From Streptomyces rimosus subsp. rimosus (GTDB taxonomy: Bacteria; Actinomycetota; Actinomycetes; Streptomycetales; Streptomycetaceae), in the NCBI RefSeq assembly GCF_000720725.1, contig NZ_JOCQ01000016.1, positions 51,139 to 115,138 of the forward strand: DNA of 64,000 bases, given 5' to 3'. The position numbers were made by a program, and so were the translations under genes. Below are positions 42,566 through 50,369 of this stretch, one piece after another (the first letter of the stretch is position 1; each line of letters opens with the position of its first letter). The notes under the pieces were generated by a model. It made no database searches and was not told the DNA's origin. It saw only the letters and a program-made list of their open reading frames with translations.

Positions 42566-44290
42566 GTGGCGGAACGGAGCACGGCTGCCGTCGACGTGGC
42601 CGACACGAGCGGTGAGCAACCGCTGACCGCCCAGGCGGGACAGGCCACGAACGACGGTGCGGAGGCCGAGAGCGTAACCGGCACGGACAAGGACACCGCA
42701 CGCACCGGCGATCAGCGTGCCGCGGTGACCGACACCAAGCCGCCCGAACTGCACAGCGGGCACAAGCTCGCCAGACGCTACCGCCTTGAGGAGTGCGTCA
42801 CCCGTCTGGACGGATTCAGCAGCTGGCGTGCGGTCGACGAGAAACTGCGCCGTGCCGTCGGCGTACACATCCTGCCCGCGGACCACCCGCGGGCCCGCCC
42901 CGTACTGTCCGCCGCCCGCTCCGCCGCGCTGCTCGGTGACCCCCGCTTCGTGCAGGTCCTGGACGCCGTCGAGGAGAACGACCTCGTCTACGTCGTGCAC
43001 GAATGGCTGCCGGACGCCACCGAGCTGTCCGCCGTGCTCGCGAACGGGCCGCTCGAACCGCACGACGCCTACCAGCTCGTCAGCCAGGTCTCCCAGGCCA
43101 TGGCCGCCGCCCACCGGGAGGGCCTGTCCCATCTCAGGCTCAACCCGAGTTCGGTGCTGCGGACCGAGTCCGGGCAGTACCGCATCCGCGGTCTGGCGGT
43201 GATGGCCGCGCTGCGCGGCATCACCAGCGAGCACCCGCAGCGCACGGACACCGAGGCGATCGGCGCGCTCCTGTACGCCGCCCTGACCCAGCGCTGGCCG
43301 TACGAGAGCGACGCGTACGGCCTGTCGGGGCTGCCCAAGGACATCGGCATGATCCCCCCGGACCAGGTACGGGCCGGGGTGCACCGCGGCCTGTCCGAGC
43401 TGGCCATGCGCGCGCTGGTCAACGACGGTGCCACCGCGTCCCGCCAGGAGCCGGCCTGCACCACTCCGGAGGAGCTGGCGAAGGCCGTCACGGCCATACC
43501 GCGCATCCGTCCGCCGGAGACGTCCTTCACCTCGCCGCCGCCCTACCAGCGCACCGGCTACCAGCAGGGCACGTACGGCCAGCCGCCGTCGCGCACCGGC
43601 GGGGCGCCGGCGCGTTCCGCGGCGGTGCCCGCCCCGCCGCCACCGCTGCAGAGCCGTACCGGCCGAGCGCTCAAGTGGTGCGTTTCCGGCCTGCTCATCG
43701 CCGCGCTGGGGCTCGGGAGCTGGCAGTTGGCGGACACCCTGTTGCAGACCGAGGGCCAGGACAACCAGGAGAACTCGCAGCCGGAGAGCGGGAAGCAGCA
43801 GAAGAAGCCCGCTCCGAAGCCGATCGCGATCGACGACGTCACCGAGTTCTCGCCGCTCACCGGCAAGCTGGTCGCCGGTTCGCAGGATCCGGCGTCGAAC
43901 GCCGTGGACGGGAACCCCGGCACAGCTTGGGTCACCGGCGAGTTCAAGGGCTGGGCGAACTTCGGCAATCTCCCGACTCGCAAGGACGGCAGTGGCCTCG
44001 TCGTCGACCTGGGGAGCGTGAAGGAGGTCTCCAGCGTCGAGGTCAGCATGTACCGGCCGGGCCACACGGCCGAAGTGCTCGCCGCCGACGCGTCCGCGTC
44101 CGCTCCGTCCACCCTCAGCGCGTTCCCGCAGCGCCTGTCGAAGCTGGAGAAGTCGGGCAACACCTTGTCCGTGAAGCTCGACAAGCCCATAAAGACGCGT
44201 TACGTCCTGATCCACATCACGGAGCTGCCCAGTGAGGATTCGGGGGGCGGTTACCGGGGCGGCATCTCGGAGGTCAAAGTCAGCGGTTGA
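42566..44290 (+). CDS. MurJ-partner pseudokinase with TM and discoidin-like outer domain
   Basis: A 574-residue protein. Residues ~70-310 are a Ser/Thr-kinase fold without catalytic residues: the beta-3 Lys is His (VGVHILP), the HRD loop reads HLRLNPSSVLR with no catalytic Asp, and DFG is replaced by IRGLAV. A Pro/Tyr/Gln linker leads to a TM at ~367-387. Outside lies a discoidin/F5-8C-like domain (SNAVDGNPGTAWVTGEFKGW, VVDLGSVKEVSSVEV). Mycobacterial MviN fuses the same modules to MurJ and its pseudokinase binds an FHA protein when phosphorylated, so this probably regulates lipid II flipping. GTG 42566 follows GAGGCAGG; the frame is open further upstream. Confidence 0.88.
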   Translation: MAERSTAAVDVADTSGEQPLTAQAGQATNDGAEAESVTGTDKDTARTGDQRAAVTDTKPPELHSGHKLARRYRLEECVTRLDGFSSWRAVDEKLRRAVGVHILPADHPRARPVLSAARSAALLGDPRFVQVLDAVEENDLVYVVHEWLPDATELSAVLANGPLEPHDAYQLVSQVSQAMAAAHREGLSHLRLNPSSVLRTESGQYRIRGLAVMAALRGITSEHPQRTDTEAIGALLYAALTQRWPYESDAYGLSGLPKDIGMIPPDQVRAGVHRGLSELAMRALVNDGATASRQEPACTTPEELAKAVTAIPRIRPPETSFTSPPPYQRTGYQQGTYGQPPSRTGGAPARSAAVPAPPPPLQSRTGRALKWCVSGLLIAALGLGSWQLADTLLQTEGQDNQENSQPESGKQQKKPAPKPIAIDDVTEFSPLTGKLVAGSQDPASNAVDGNPGTAWVTGEFKGWANFGNLPTRKDGSGLVVDLGSVKEVSSVEVSMYRPGHTAEVLAADASASAPSTLSAFPQRLSKLEKSGNTLSVKLDKPIKTRYVLIHITELPSEDSGGGYRGGISEVKVSG

Positions 44291-44326
44291 TCCCATCAAC
44301 CGCTTCCGCGAAATCCGGGAGAAAAG

Positions 44327-44363
44327 AAATGCACGGGACGGGCAAGACCGGTCCCGTGCATTT
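44327..44363 (+). terminator. Terminator after the pseudokinase gene
   Basis: AAATGCACGGGAC (44327-44339) and GTCCCGTGCATTT (44351-44363) form a perfect 13-bp stem ending in a short T run. Confidence 0.8.
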
Positions 44364-44446
44364 TCCGTGACCACCGGGACAACTGGACAGCAGAGGGGCC
44401 CGGGCCGGTTTACCGGCCAGGGCTCGGTCAGCGAAACTGGCGCAGC

Positions 44447-44872
44447 CTAGTTCCAGCGGGTGCAGTAGACCTTGTTGTTGCCGTAGTACCCGCAGGCCCT
44501 CACCGAGTATCCGGGGCCGTCGTACTGAAGCTTGTTGTTCGCAATCGCGGCAGTGTCACCAGGGTCGAGGCTGAATCGACGCTTCTGGACCAATCCCTTC
44601 CAGGTCTTCCCGCCGTTACGGGATACATCCATCCAAAGCGCCCCCTCGCTGTCGCCTCCGTTCGACGTCATGCCGGCCATCGTCCAGTCATGGCCATCGC
44701 CGCACCGGTAAACGAGCAGCTTCACCGTGGCATGCCCGCCGTAGGTCTTCGTGCTCAGCGTCTTGCGGTAGCTGCAAGCGCCCTTCGAATAAGCGGAAGC
44801 CGAGCCCGGCATCGCACCGAGAGCAATTACCGAAGCCACCGCAATCAACAGCAGGCGCTTGAGGTTCCTCAT
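44447..44872 (-). CDS. Small secreted cysteine-containing protein, lower GC, orphan
   Basis: A 141-residue protein with a clear signal peptide (RNLKRLLLIAVASVIALGA, cleavage after SASA) and a ~110-residue mature part. It has four cysteines (KGACSYR, VYRCGDG, VRACGYY, VYCTRWN), suggesting two disulphides, and is rich in Gly, Tyr and Trp. It is a small exported protein, and I do not recognise the family. CAGGAG precedes ATG 44872. Codons are visibly less GC-biased than in the neighbours, and it interrupts the conserved murJ-pseudokinase-sigma block on the opposite strand, so recent acquisition is likely. Confidence 0.75.
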   Translation of the reverse strand: MRNLKRLLLIAVASVIALGAMPGSASAYSKGACSYRKTLSTKTYGGHATVKLLVYRCGDGHDWTMAGMTSNGGDSEGALWMDVSRNGGKTWKGLVQKRRFSLDPGDTAAIANNKLQYDGPGYSVRACGYYGNNKVYCTRWN

Positions 44873-45180
44873 GAAAAGCTACTCCTGAAACTCTCTCTGG
44901 TAGCGAGTTATCCGGCGATATAGGAGTCCGACTGGATTGCATTCAACGTCTCCAGCGGAAACACCGGCGCTCAAGATCGTTTCAGTTTGTTCACGCCTCG
45001 GCAAATCATCCGATCCGCGCCCTTTCACGGCTTCGAAGTGATGACGCACCGCAACGGTTGAACCGCAGCCTGCGAAGGCTGGCCGATAACCCGGCTCGGC
45101 ACCTCGTCGACGTTTACTTTCGTAGCGCGGCGGGCTTCAATGGAGCCACATATCCGCTACCCGCGCGAGCAGGGGGACCT
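44873..45180. other. Divergent gap upstream of the sigma-factor gene
   Basis: 308 bases, lower in GC than the surroundings. An ECF-like motif GGAAA (44959-44963) followed 17 bases on by GTT is close to, but not a match for, the sigma-R consensus; it could drive the sigma gene. No gene was seen. Confidence 0.4.
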
Positions 45181-45876
45181 GTGGGGCCTGAGACAGGCGG
45201 CTCTGACGTGGCAAGCGATGGAGACCTCCTCGCCCGCCACGTGGCCGGCGACCCCGACGCTTTCGGCGAGCTGGTCCGGCGGCACCGTGACCGGCTCTGG
45301 GCAGTGGCCCTTCGCACTCTCGGCGACCGGGAGGAAGCAGCGGACGCCGTCCAGGACGCCCTCGTTTCCGCCTACCGGGCCGCCCACACCTTTCGCGGCC
45401 AGTCGGCCGTCACGACCTGGCTGCACCGCATCACGGTCAACGCTTGTCTGGACCGTGCCCGCAAGGCAGCCTCCCGCCGCACGTCACCGGTAGCCGATAC
45501 CGAGCGGCTGGAGCAGTTGCTGGAGCCGCACGAGTCCGCAGCCGTACCGGCCGAGCGGCAGGACCTGCACCGGGAGCTGCTCCGCGCGCTCCGCACGCTG
45601 CCCGAGGAACAACGTGCTGCCCTGGTCCTCGTTGACATGCAGGGATACCCGGTGGCCGAGGCGGCGGAGATCCTCGACGTGCCCACCGGGACGGTGAAGA
45701 GCCGCTGCGCACGGGGCCGGGCGCGGCTGCTGCCGATGCTCACCCATCTGCGTTCGGGAGAAGGGGATAGCAGACCCGTCAGCGGGGGAAGGAACCGGGC
45801 GCAGGGGACATCCGTCCCACAGGCGGCAGGACCGAAGGACACAGATGCCGTGAAGGGCGGAGGTGGGCGCTCGTGA
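45181..45876 (+). CDS. sigM: ECF-type RNA polymerase sigma factor (SigM-like by position)
   Basis: A 231-residue two-domain sigma factor. Region 2 is DAFGELVRRHRDRLWAVAL...REEAADAVQDALVSAYRAA with TTWLHRITVNACLDRARK. Region 4 is LRTLPEEQRAALVLVDMQG...EILDVPTGTVKSRCARGRARL. It directs RNA polymerase to stress promoters. GTG 45181 with AGGGGG upstream was chosen. The frame is open to a TTG at 45058, and GTG 45208 is another option. Its stop overlaps the anti-sigma gene by 4 bases (GTGA), so the two are translationally coupled. The name follows the known gene order trxBA-anti-sigma-sigM. Confidence 0.88.
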   Translation: MGPETGGSDVASDGDLLARHVAGDPDAFGELVRRHRDRLWAVALRTLGDREEAADAVQDALVSAYRAAHTFRGQSAVTTWLHRITVNACLDRARKAASRRTSPVADTERLEQLLEPHESAAVPAERQDLHRELLRALRTLPEEQRAALVLVDMQGYPVAEAAEILDVPTGTVKSRCARGRARLLPMLTHLRSGEGDSRPVSGGRNRAQGTSVPQAAGPKDTDAVKGGGGRS

Positions 45877-46805
45877 CTTCGACGACCGACACGGACGAGC
45901 ACCCGGAGGTCTCCGAGATCTCCGCGCTCACGGACGGTCTGCTGTCACCGTCCCGCACCGCTGATCTACGCGATCACCTGGCGTGCTGTGAGCTGTGTGA
46001 AGACGTGCACGCTTCCCTGGAGGAGATCCGGGGGCTTCTCGGCACGCTCCCCGGGCCGACTCGTATGCCGGCCGATGTGGCGGAGCGCATCGATGCCGCA
46101 CTGGCGGCCGAGGCATTGCTCGACTCGACCGCACCGGACCATGTCCCCGACGTTTCACGTGAAACATCGCAGGTCGCCGCCGCTGTTTCACGTGAAACAG
46201 AACCGGCGCCGACCGCGTCGCCGTCCGGGCCTGTCACCCGGCCGTCCGGACACCCCAGGGCCGCTACCGGTCCAGGCCGCCGGACGACCGGAGCCCGTTC
46301 CCGAAGCCGTCGCTGGCCGAGGGCACTGCTCGGCGCCGCGGCTGCCGCAGCGGTCCTCAGCGTCGGCGGGGTCATCATCCAGAACATCAGCTCCGGCAGC
46401 GGGCAGAGCGATGGGCAGAAGCAGCACAGCGAATCGACCAAGCACAGCGCCGGGGCCTCCTCCGCACTGACGTCCGCCACGCTGGAAGCCCGCGTCCACA
46501 GCCTCCTCACCGCCTCAGGCAGCAAGAAGACTCCGGACGTCGGCACGCAGAGTTCTCCGGACACACCGCTGCGCGGCGCGACGGACGCCGTCCCGTCCTG
46601 TGTCCAGCGGGGCACCGGACGGACCGAGGCTCCGCTAGCGTCGGCTCGCAGCTCTTACGAGGGCCAGGACGCGTACCTCGTCGTTCTGCCGCACCCCACC
46701 GACCCCAGCCGCGTCTCGGCCTACGTCATCGCGTCCTCCTGCGTCTCGGCGTCACCGCCGGCTCCCGGCAAGGTGCTGTTGACCCACTCGTACCGGCGAG
46801 ACTGA
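45873..46805 (+). CDS. Zinc-binding anti-sigma factor (ZAS type), single-pass membrane protein
   Basis: A 310-residue protein. The N-terminal anti-sigma domain (SEISALTDGLLSPSRTADLRDHLACCELC) carries the ZAS motif H35-x3-C39-x2-C42, which usually binds zinc and grips the sigma factor. A Pro/Ser/Arg linker follows, then one TM (ALLGAAAAAAVLSVGGVII) and an outer C-terminal domain of ~130 residues with two cysteines. It probably holds the preceding sigma factor until a redox or envelope signal arrives. Two parS sites in the linker each encode VSRET. GTG 45873 overlaps the sigma stop. Confidence 0.85.
   Translation: MTSTTDTDEHPEVSEISALTDGLLSPSRTADLRDHLACCELCEDVHASLEEIRGLLGTLPGPTRMPADVAERIDAALAAEALLDSTAPDHVPDVSRETSQVAAAVSRETEPAPTASPSGPVTRPSGHPRAATGPGRRTTGARSRSRRWPRALLGAAAAAAVLSVGGVIIQNISSGSGQSDGQKQHSESTKHSAGASSALTSATLEARVHSLLTASGSKKTPDVGTQSSPDTPLRGATDAVPSCVQRGTGRTEAPLASARSSYEGQDAYLVVLPHPTDPSRVSAYVIASSCVSASPPAPGKVLLTHSYRRD
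46152..46165. other. parS site 8, inside the anti-sigma gene
   Basis: Exact GTTTCACGTGAAAC in frame as VSRET within the linker of the anti-sigma factor. Confidence 0.95.
46185..46198. other. parS site 9, inside the anti-sigma gene
   Basis: Exact GTTTCACGTGAAAC 33 bases after site 8 (11 codons), again in frame as VSRET. Confidence 0.95.
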
Positions 46806-46833
46806 GCCGACGGCGAGGGCGCCGGGGCACCGC

Positions 46834-46861
46834 GGGAATGCCTGCCCCGTAGGATCCGTTG
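46834..46861 (+). promoter_or_regulatory. Sigma-R-type promoter of trxBA
   Basis: GGGAAT at 46834-46839, an 18-base spacer, then GTTG at 46858-46861: the full GGGAAT-N18-GTTG disulphide-stress consensus. It lies 62 bases upstream of the trxB GTG. In S. coelicolor trxBA is a classic sigma-R target. Confidence 0.88.
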
Positions 46862-46922
46862 GGTGGGGTGAGAGTTCACCGAGAGCCCCAGCAAGCAGTC
46901 GGCAGAGACAAGGAAGACACCC

Positions 46923-47897
46923 GTGAGCGACGTCCGCAACGTGATCATCATCGGCTCCGGGCCCGCGGGCTACACCGCCGCGCTCTACACCGCCCGTGCC
47001 TCCCTGAAGCCGCTGGTTTTCGAGGGCGCCGTCACCGCCGGTGGCGCGCTGATGAACACCACCGAGGTGGAGAACTTCCCCGGGTTCCGCGACGGCATCA
47101 TGGGCCCCGACCTGATGGACAACATGCGCGCCCAGGCCGAGCGCTTCGGCGCCGAGCTGGTGCCGGACGACGTGGTCGCGGTCGACCTGACCGGGGAGAT
47201 CAAGACCGTCACCGACACCGCCGGCACCGTGCACCGCGCCAAGGCCGTGATCGTCACGACCGGCTCGCAGCACCGCAAGCTGGGCCTGCCCCGCGAGGAC
47301 GAGCTGTCCGGCCGCGGTGTGTCCTGGTGCGCCACCTGCGACGGGTTCTTCTTCAAGGACCAGGACATCGCCGTGGTCGGCGGCGGTGACACGGCGATGG
47401 AGGAGGCCACCTTCCTCTCCCGCTTCGCCAAGTCGGTCACGATCATCCACCGCCGTGACACGCTGCGCGCGAGCAAGGCGATGCAGGAGCGTGCCTTCGC
47501 CGACCCGAAGATCAGCTTCGTCTGGGACAGCGAGGTCGCCGAGATCCACGGCGAGAACAAGCTCTCCAGCCTGACGCTGCGCAACCTGAAGTCCGGCGAG
47601 ACCTCGGAACTGCCGGTGACCGGTCTGTTCATCGCGATCGGCCACGACCCGCGCACGGAGCTGTTCAAGGGACAGCTGGAGCTGGACGGCGAGGGGTACC
47701 TCCAGGTGGAGTCCCCCAGCACCCGTACGAACCTCACGGGCGTCTTCGCCGCCGGCGACGTCGTGGACCACACCTACCGCCAGGCGATCACCGCGGCCGG
47801 CACCGGGTGCTCCGCGGCCCTGGACGCCGAGCGGCACCTCGCCGCCCTCTCGGACAGCGAGGACGTGCCCGAGCCGGAGAAGACCGCTTCCGCCTGA
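46923..47897 (+). CDS. trxB: Thioredoxin reductase
   Basis: A 324-residue NADPH-dependent flavoenzyme: FAD motif VIIIGSGPAGYTAAL, redox pair C136-A-T-C139 in SWCATCDGFF, NADPH motif VVGGGDTAMEEA, and the C-terminal FAD contact GVFAAGDVVD. It reduces thioredoxin, encoded 43 bases downstream. The start is GTG 46923 after AAGGAAGA. A consensus sigma-R promoter upstream makes it inducible by thiol oxidation. Confidence 0.97.
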   Translation: MSDVRNVIIIGSGPAGYTAALYTARASLKPLVFEGAVTAGGALMNTTEVENFPGFRDGIMGPDLMDNMRAQAERFGAELVPDDVVAVDLTGEIKTVTDTAGTVHRAKAVIVTTGSQHRKLGLPREDELSGRGVSWCATCDGFFFKDQDIAVVGGGDTAMEEATFLSRFAKSVTIIHRRDTLRASKAMQERAFADPKISFVWDSEVAEIHGENKLSSLTLRNLKSGETSELPVTGLFIAIGHDPRTELFKGQLELDGEGYLQVESPSTRTNLTGVFAAGDVVDHTYRQAITAAGTGCSAALDAERHLAALSDSEDVPEPEKTASA

Positions 47898-47940
47898 CCC
47901 CGCCCCGACGCCCCCAACCCCACCCAGTAAGGAGATTGCC

Positions 47941-48267
47941 ATGGCCGGTGCCACGGTGACCGTGACGGACGCCAACTTCGAAGAGGTCGTCCTCAAGAGC
48001 GACAAGCCCGTACTCGTCGACTTCTGGGCCACCTGGTGCGGCCCGTGCCGCCAGATCGCCCCGTCGCTGGAGGCCATCGCCGCCGAGCACGAGGAGATCG
48101 TCATCGCCAAGCTGAACACCGACGAGAACCCGACCACCACCGCCAAGTACGGCGTCATGTCGATCCCGACGATGAACGTCTACCAGGGCGGCGAGGTCGT
48201 GAAGACCATCGTCGGCGCCAAGCCGAAGGCCATGCTGGAGCGCGAGCTGGGCGACTTCCTCGCCTGA
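47941..48267 (+). CDS. trxA: Thioredoxin
   Basis: A 108-residue thioredoxin with active site W32-C-G-P-C36 in FWATWCGPCRQIAPSLE and the cis-Pro region SIPTMNVY. It is a general dithiol reductant for cytosolic proteins and is recharged by TrxB from the same operon. ATG 47941 follows TAAGGAGAT. A strong hairpin ends the operon. Confidence 0.97.
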   Translation: MAGATVTVTDANFEEVVLKSDKPVLVDFWATWCGPCRQIAPSLEAIAAEHEEIVIAKLNTDENPTTTAKYGVMSIPTMNVYQGGEVVKTIVGAKPKAMLERELGDFLA

Positions 48268-48284
48268 TCGCACCTCGTGTGCCA

Positions 48285-48325
48285 CGCGAACGGGCCCACC
48301 CTTTCGGGGGTCGGGCCCGTTCGCG
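48285..48325. terminator. Terminator after trxA
   Basis: CGCGAACGGGCCC (48285-48297) and GGGCCCGTTCGCG (48313-48325): perfect 13-bp stem between convergent trxA and the GNAT gene. Confidence 0.85.
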
Positions 48326-48340
48326 TTGTACGGGCGGCCC

Positions 48341-48958
48341 TCACAGCGGGCGCAGGGCAGGCTCCTTCTGCACCGCGCCCAGGAGACGGTCGAGGGCCAG
48401 TTCCACGTCTTCCTTCCAGGAGATCGTGGTGCGCAACTCCAGTCTCAGGCGCGGGAAGCGCGGATGCGGGCGCACCGTCTTGAAGCCGACGGCCAGCAGA
48501 TGGTCGGCGGGGAGCACGCACGCCGGCTCCTCCCACCGGGCGTCCCCGAACGCCTCAAGCGCCTTGAAGCCACGGCGGATGAGGTCTTTCGCCACCGTCT
48601 GCACCATCACCCGGCCCAGGCCCTGTCCCTGGTAGCCCGGTGTCAGCCAGCCCGTCAGGAGCTGCACGGCGTCCGGGGAGGCCGGGCTCGTGGGAAAGGC
48701 CGTGGAGCGCGGCACGTACGCGGGAGGGGCGTACAGCACAAAGCCGACCGGGACATCGTCGACATAGACGACGCGGCCGCAGGAGCCCCATTCGAGGAGG
48801 ACGGCCGAAATCCAGGCTTCCTTCTCCAGCTCGGGACGGCCCGCTCTTACCGCGGCTTCCCCGCTGACGGGGTCGAGTTCCCAGAAGACGCATGAGCGGC
48901 AGCGTTTGGGGAGATCCGGAAGGTTGTCCAGCGTGAGCGGTACGAGCCGACGGCCCAT
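48341..48958 (-). CDS. GNAT-family acetyltransferase
   Basis: A 205-residue GNAT protein: strand RVVYVDDVPVGFVLYAPP, motif A LTPGYQGQGLGRVMVQTVAKDLIRRG (acetyl-CoA loop YQGQGLG), and the late motif HLLAVGFKTVRPHPRFP. The N-terminus has a CRSCVFWE motif with two cysteines. The substrate is unknown. It lies between trxA and the parAB operon, at the same position as in S. coelicolor as far as I recall. ATG 48958 has GAGG upstream. Its first 112 bases overlap a small frame that starts at 49104. Confidence 0.88.
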   Translation of the reverse strand: MGRRLVPLTLDNLPDLPKRCRSCVFWELDPVSGEAAVRAGRPELEKEAWISAVLLEWGSCGRVVYVDDVPVGFVLYAPPAYVPRSTAFPTSPASPDAVQLLTGWLTPGYQGQGLGRVMVQTVAKDLIRRGFKALEAFGDARWEEPACVLPADHLLAVGFKTVRPHPRFPRLRLELRTTISWKEDVELALDRLLGAVQKEPALRPL

Positions 48959-49104
48959 GAAGACAGGTCCTCACTTCCCTCGCCCGCCGCACCGCGCGAT
49001 GCCGTCCGCAGCTCCCGCTCCGTGAGCAGGCCACCGACGAAACCGCCGACTGCTCCGAGGCCGAAGCCCGCTGCCACCAGTCCGGTGCGGCTCACCGTTC
49101 GCAT
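48847..49104 (-). CDS. Possible small membrane protein overlapping the GNAT gene
   Basis: An 85-codon frame with a good ribosome site (GAGGAGTAA) and a Gly/Ala-rich hydrophobic helix (TGLVAAGFGLGAVGGFVGGLL) near the N-terminus. After residue ~48 it overlaps the GNAT gene in another frame and its composition looks accidental, so it may be a short peptide whose functional part is only the N-terminal half, coupling translation into the GNAT gene. I do not recognise a family. Confidence 0.4.
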   Translation of the reverse strand: MRTVSRTGLVAAGFGLGAVGGFVGGLLTERELRTASRGAAGEGSEDLSSWAVGSYRSRWTTFRISPNAAAHASSGNSTPSAGKPR

Positions 49105-49201
49105 GGCTTACTCCTCGTTGTGGGGGTTTCCCCGTGGATGTGCGCCATACCCGATCGCATCGTATCCACGGTCCGCGTACGCGGGTACCGCCACACAGCA
49201 A

Positions 49202-49246
49202 AGGGCGGGCCGTGTTCCGCAATCCGCGCGGAACACGGCCCGCCCT
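49202..49246 (-). terminator. Terminator of the parAB operon
   Basis: A 19-bp perfect stem, arms 49202-49220 (starting AGGGCGGGCC) and 49228-49246 (ending GGCCCGCCCT), followed leftward by TTT. It lies 20 bases past the parB stop. Confidence 0.85.
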
Positions 49247-49265
49247 CGGGGCCGGACGGGTCGGG

Positions 49266-50369
49266 TCAGCCCTCCTCGCCGTTCTCCTCGTCGAGGCTCT
49301 TGTCGAGCACCCGCCCCTCACCGGGGGCGAGGGTGCCGAGGATGCGCTCCAGGTCGTCTATCGAGGCGAACTCGACGACGATCTTGCCCTTCTTCTGACC
49401 CAGGTCGACCTTCACCCGGGTCTCGAAGCGGTCGGAGAGCCGGGACGCGAGGTCCGTCAGGGCGGGAGCCACCCGGGTGCCGGCCCGCGGCTTCTTCGCC
49501 TTGGAGCTGCCGGCGGGCTTGGCGCCCATGAGCGTCACGATCTCTTCGACCGCACGCACCGAAAGCCCCTCGGCCACGATGCGGTGTGCCAGCCGGTCCT
49601 GCTCCTGCGCCTCGTCCACGGAGAGCAGGGCGCGCGCGTGCCCCGCGGAGAGCACCCCGGCGGCGACGCGGCGCTGGACGGACGGCGAGAGCTTCAGCAG
49701 CCGCAGGGTGTTGGAGACCTGCGGGCGCGAACGGCCGATGCGGTCGGCCAGCTCGTCATGGGTGCACTTGAAGTCGCGCAGCAGCTGGTCGTACGCAGCG
49801 GCCTCTTCGAGCGGGTTGAGCTGTGCCCGGTGAAGGTTCTCCAGCAGCGCGTCCAGCAGCAGCTTCTCGTCGTCGGTCGCACGGACGATGGCCGGGATCT
49901 TCTCCAGACCGGCCTCGCGGCAGGCCCGCCAGCGGCGCTCGCCCATGATGAGCTCGTACCGCTGGGGCCCGGTCTGCCGGACGACCACCGGCTGGAGGAG
50001 GCCGACCTCCTGGATGGAGGTGACCAGTTCGGCGAGGGCGTCCTCGTCGAAGACTTCGCGCGGCTGCCGCGGATTGGGTGTGATCGCGTCGAGAGGCAGT
50101 TCGGCGAAGTGCGCGCCGGCGACCTCCTGCACCCCGTCCGCGATTGCTTCCGCTTCCTGCGTCTCATCCGTTTCACGTGAAACGGCCTTCGCGGCGATCG
50201 AGGTGACCTTCGCCGCCGCCACGCCCCGTTCCGGTGCCAGGACCGGCACCGCGGACGGCGATGTCGTGCCCCGGCTCACCGCGGGAGCGGCGTTGTCCGC
50301 GGCCTGTGGTGCTGCGGGGATCAGCGCACCGAGCCCACGGCCGAGTCCCCTGTTCCGTCGTTGGCTCAC
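49266..50369 (-). CDS. parB: Chromosome partitioning protein ParB
   Basis: A 367-residue CTP-dependent DNA clamp that loads at parS. It has a Ser/Ala-rich N-terminus with GRGLGALIP (the ParA-stimulating segment), the ParB/Srx fold with ITPNPRQPR and GERRWRACREAG (nucleotide-binding GERRxRA), HTH QLLRDFKCTHDELADRIGRSRPQVSNTLRLLKL, and a C-terminal dimerisation domain. GTG 50369 after GAGGGG overlaps the parA stop (GTGA). A parS site (50170-50183) lies inside the gene as VSRET. ParB organises the multiple parS sites of this window during sporulation septation. Confidence 0.97.
   Translation of the reverse strand: MSQRRNRGLGRGLGALIPAAPQAADNAAPAVSRGTTSPSAVPVLAPERGVAAAKVTSIAAKAVSRETDETQEAEAIADGVQEVAGAHFAELPLDAITPNPRQPREVFDEDALAELVTSIQEVGLLQPVVVRQTGPQRYELIMGERRWRACREAGLEKIPAIVRATDDEKLLLDALLENLHRAQLNPLEEAAAYDQLLRDFKCTHDELADRIGRSRPQVSNTLRLLKLSPSVQRRVAAGVLSAGHARALLSVDEAQEQDRLAHRIVAEGLSVRAVEEIVTLMGAKPAGSSKAKKPRAGTRVAPALTDLASRLSDRFETRVKVDLGQKKGKIVVEFASIDDLERILGTLAPGEGRVLDKSLDEENGEEG
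50170..50183. other. parS site 10, inside parB
   Basis: Exact GTTTCACGTGAAAC; on the coding strand it reads as VSRET in the N-terminal linker of ParB. Confidence 0.95.

Noticed and set aside
44959..44985. Possible sigma-R promoter before the sigma-factor gene
   Set aside because: GGAAA instead of GGAAT and a 17-base spacer; too far from consensus to list as a promoter.
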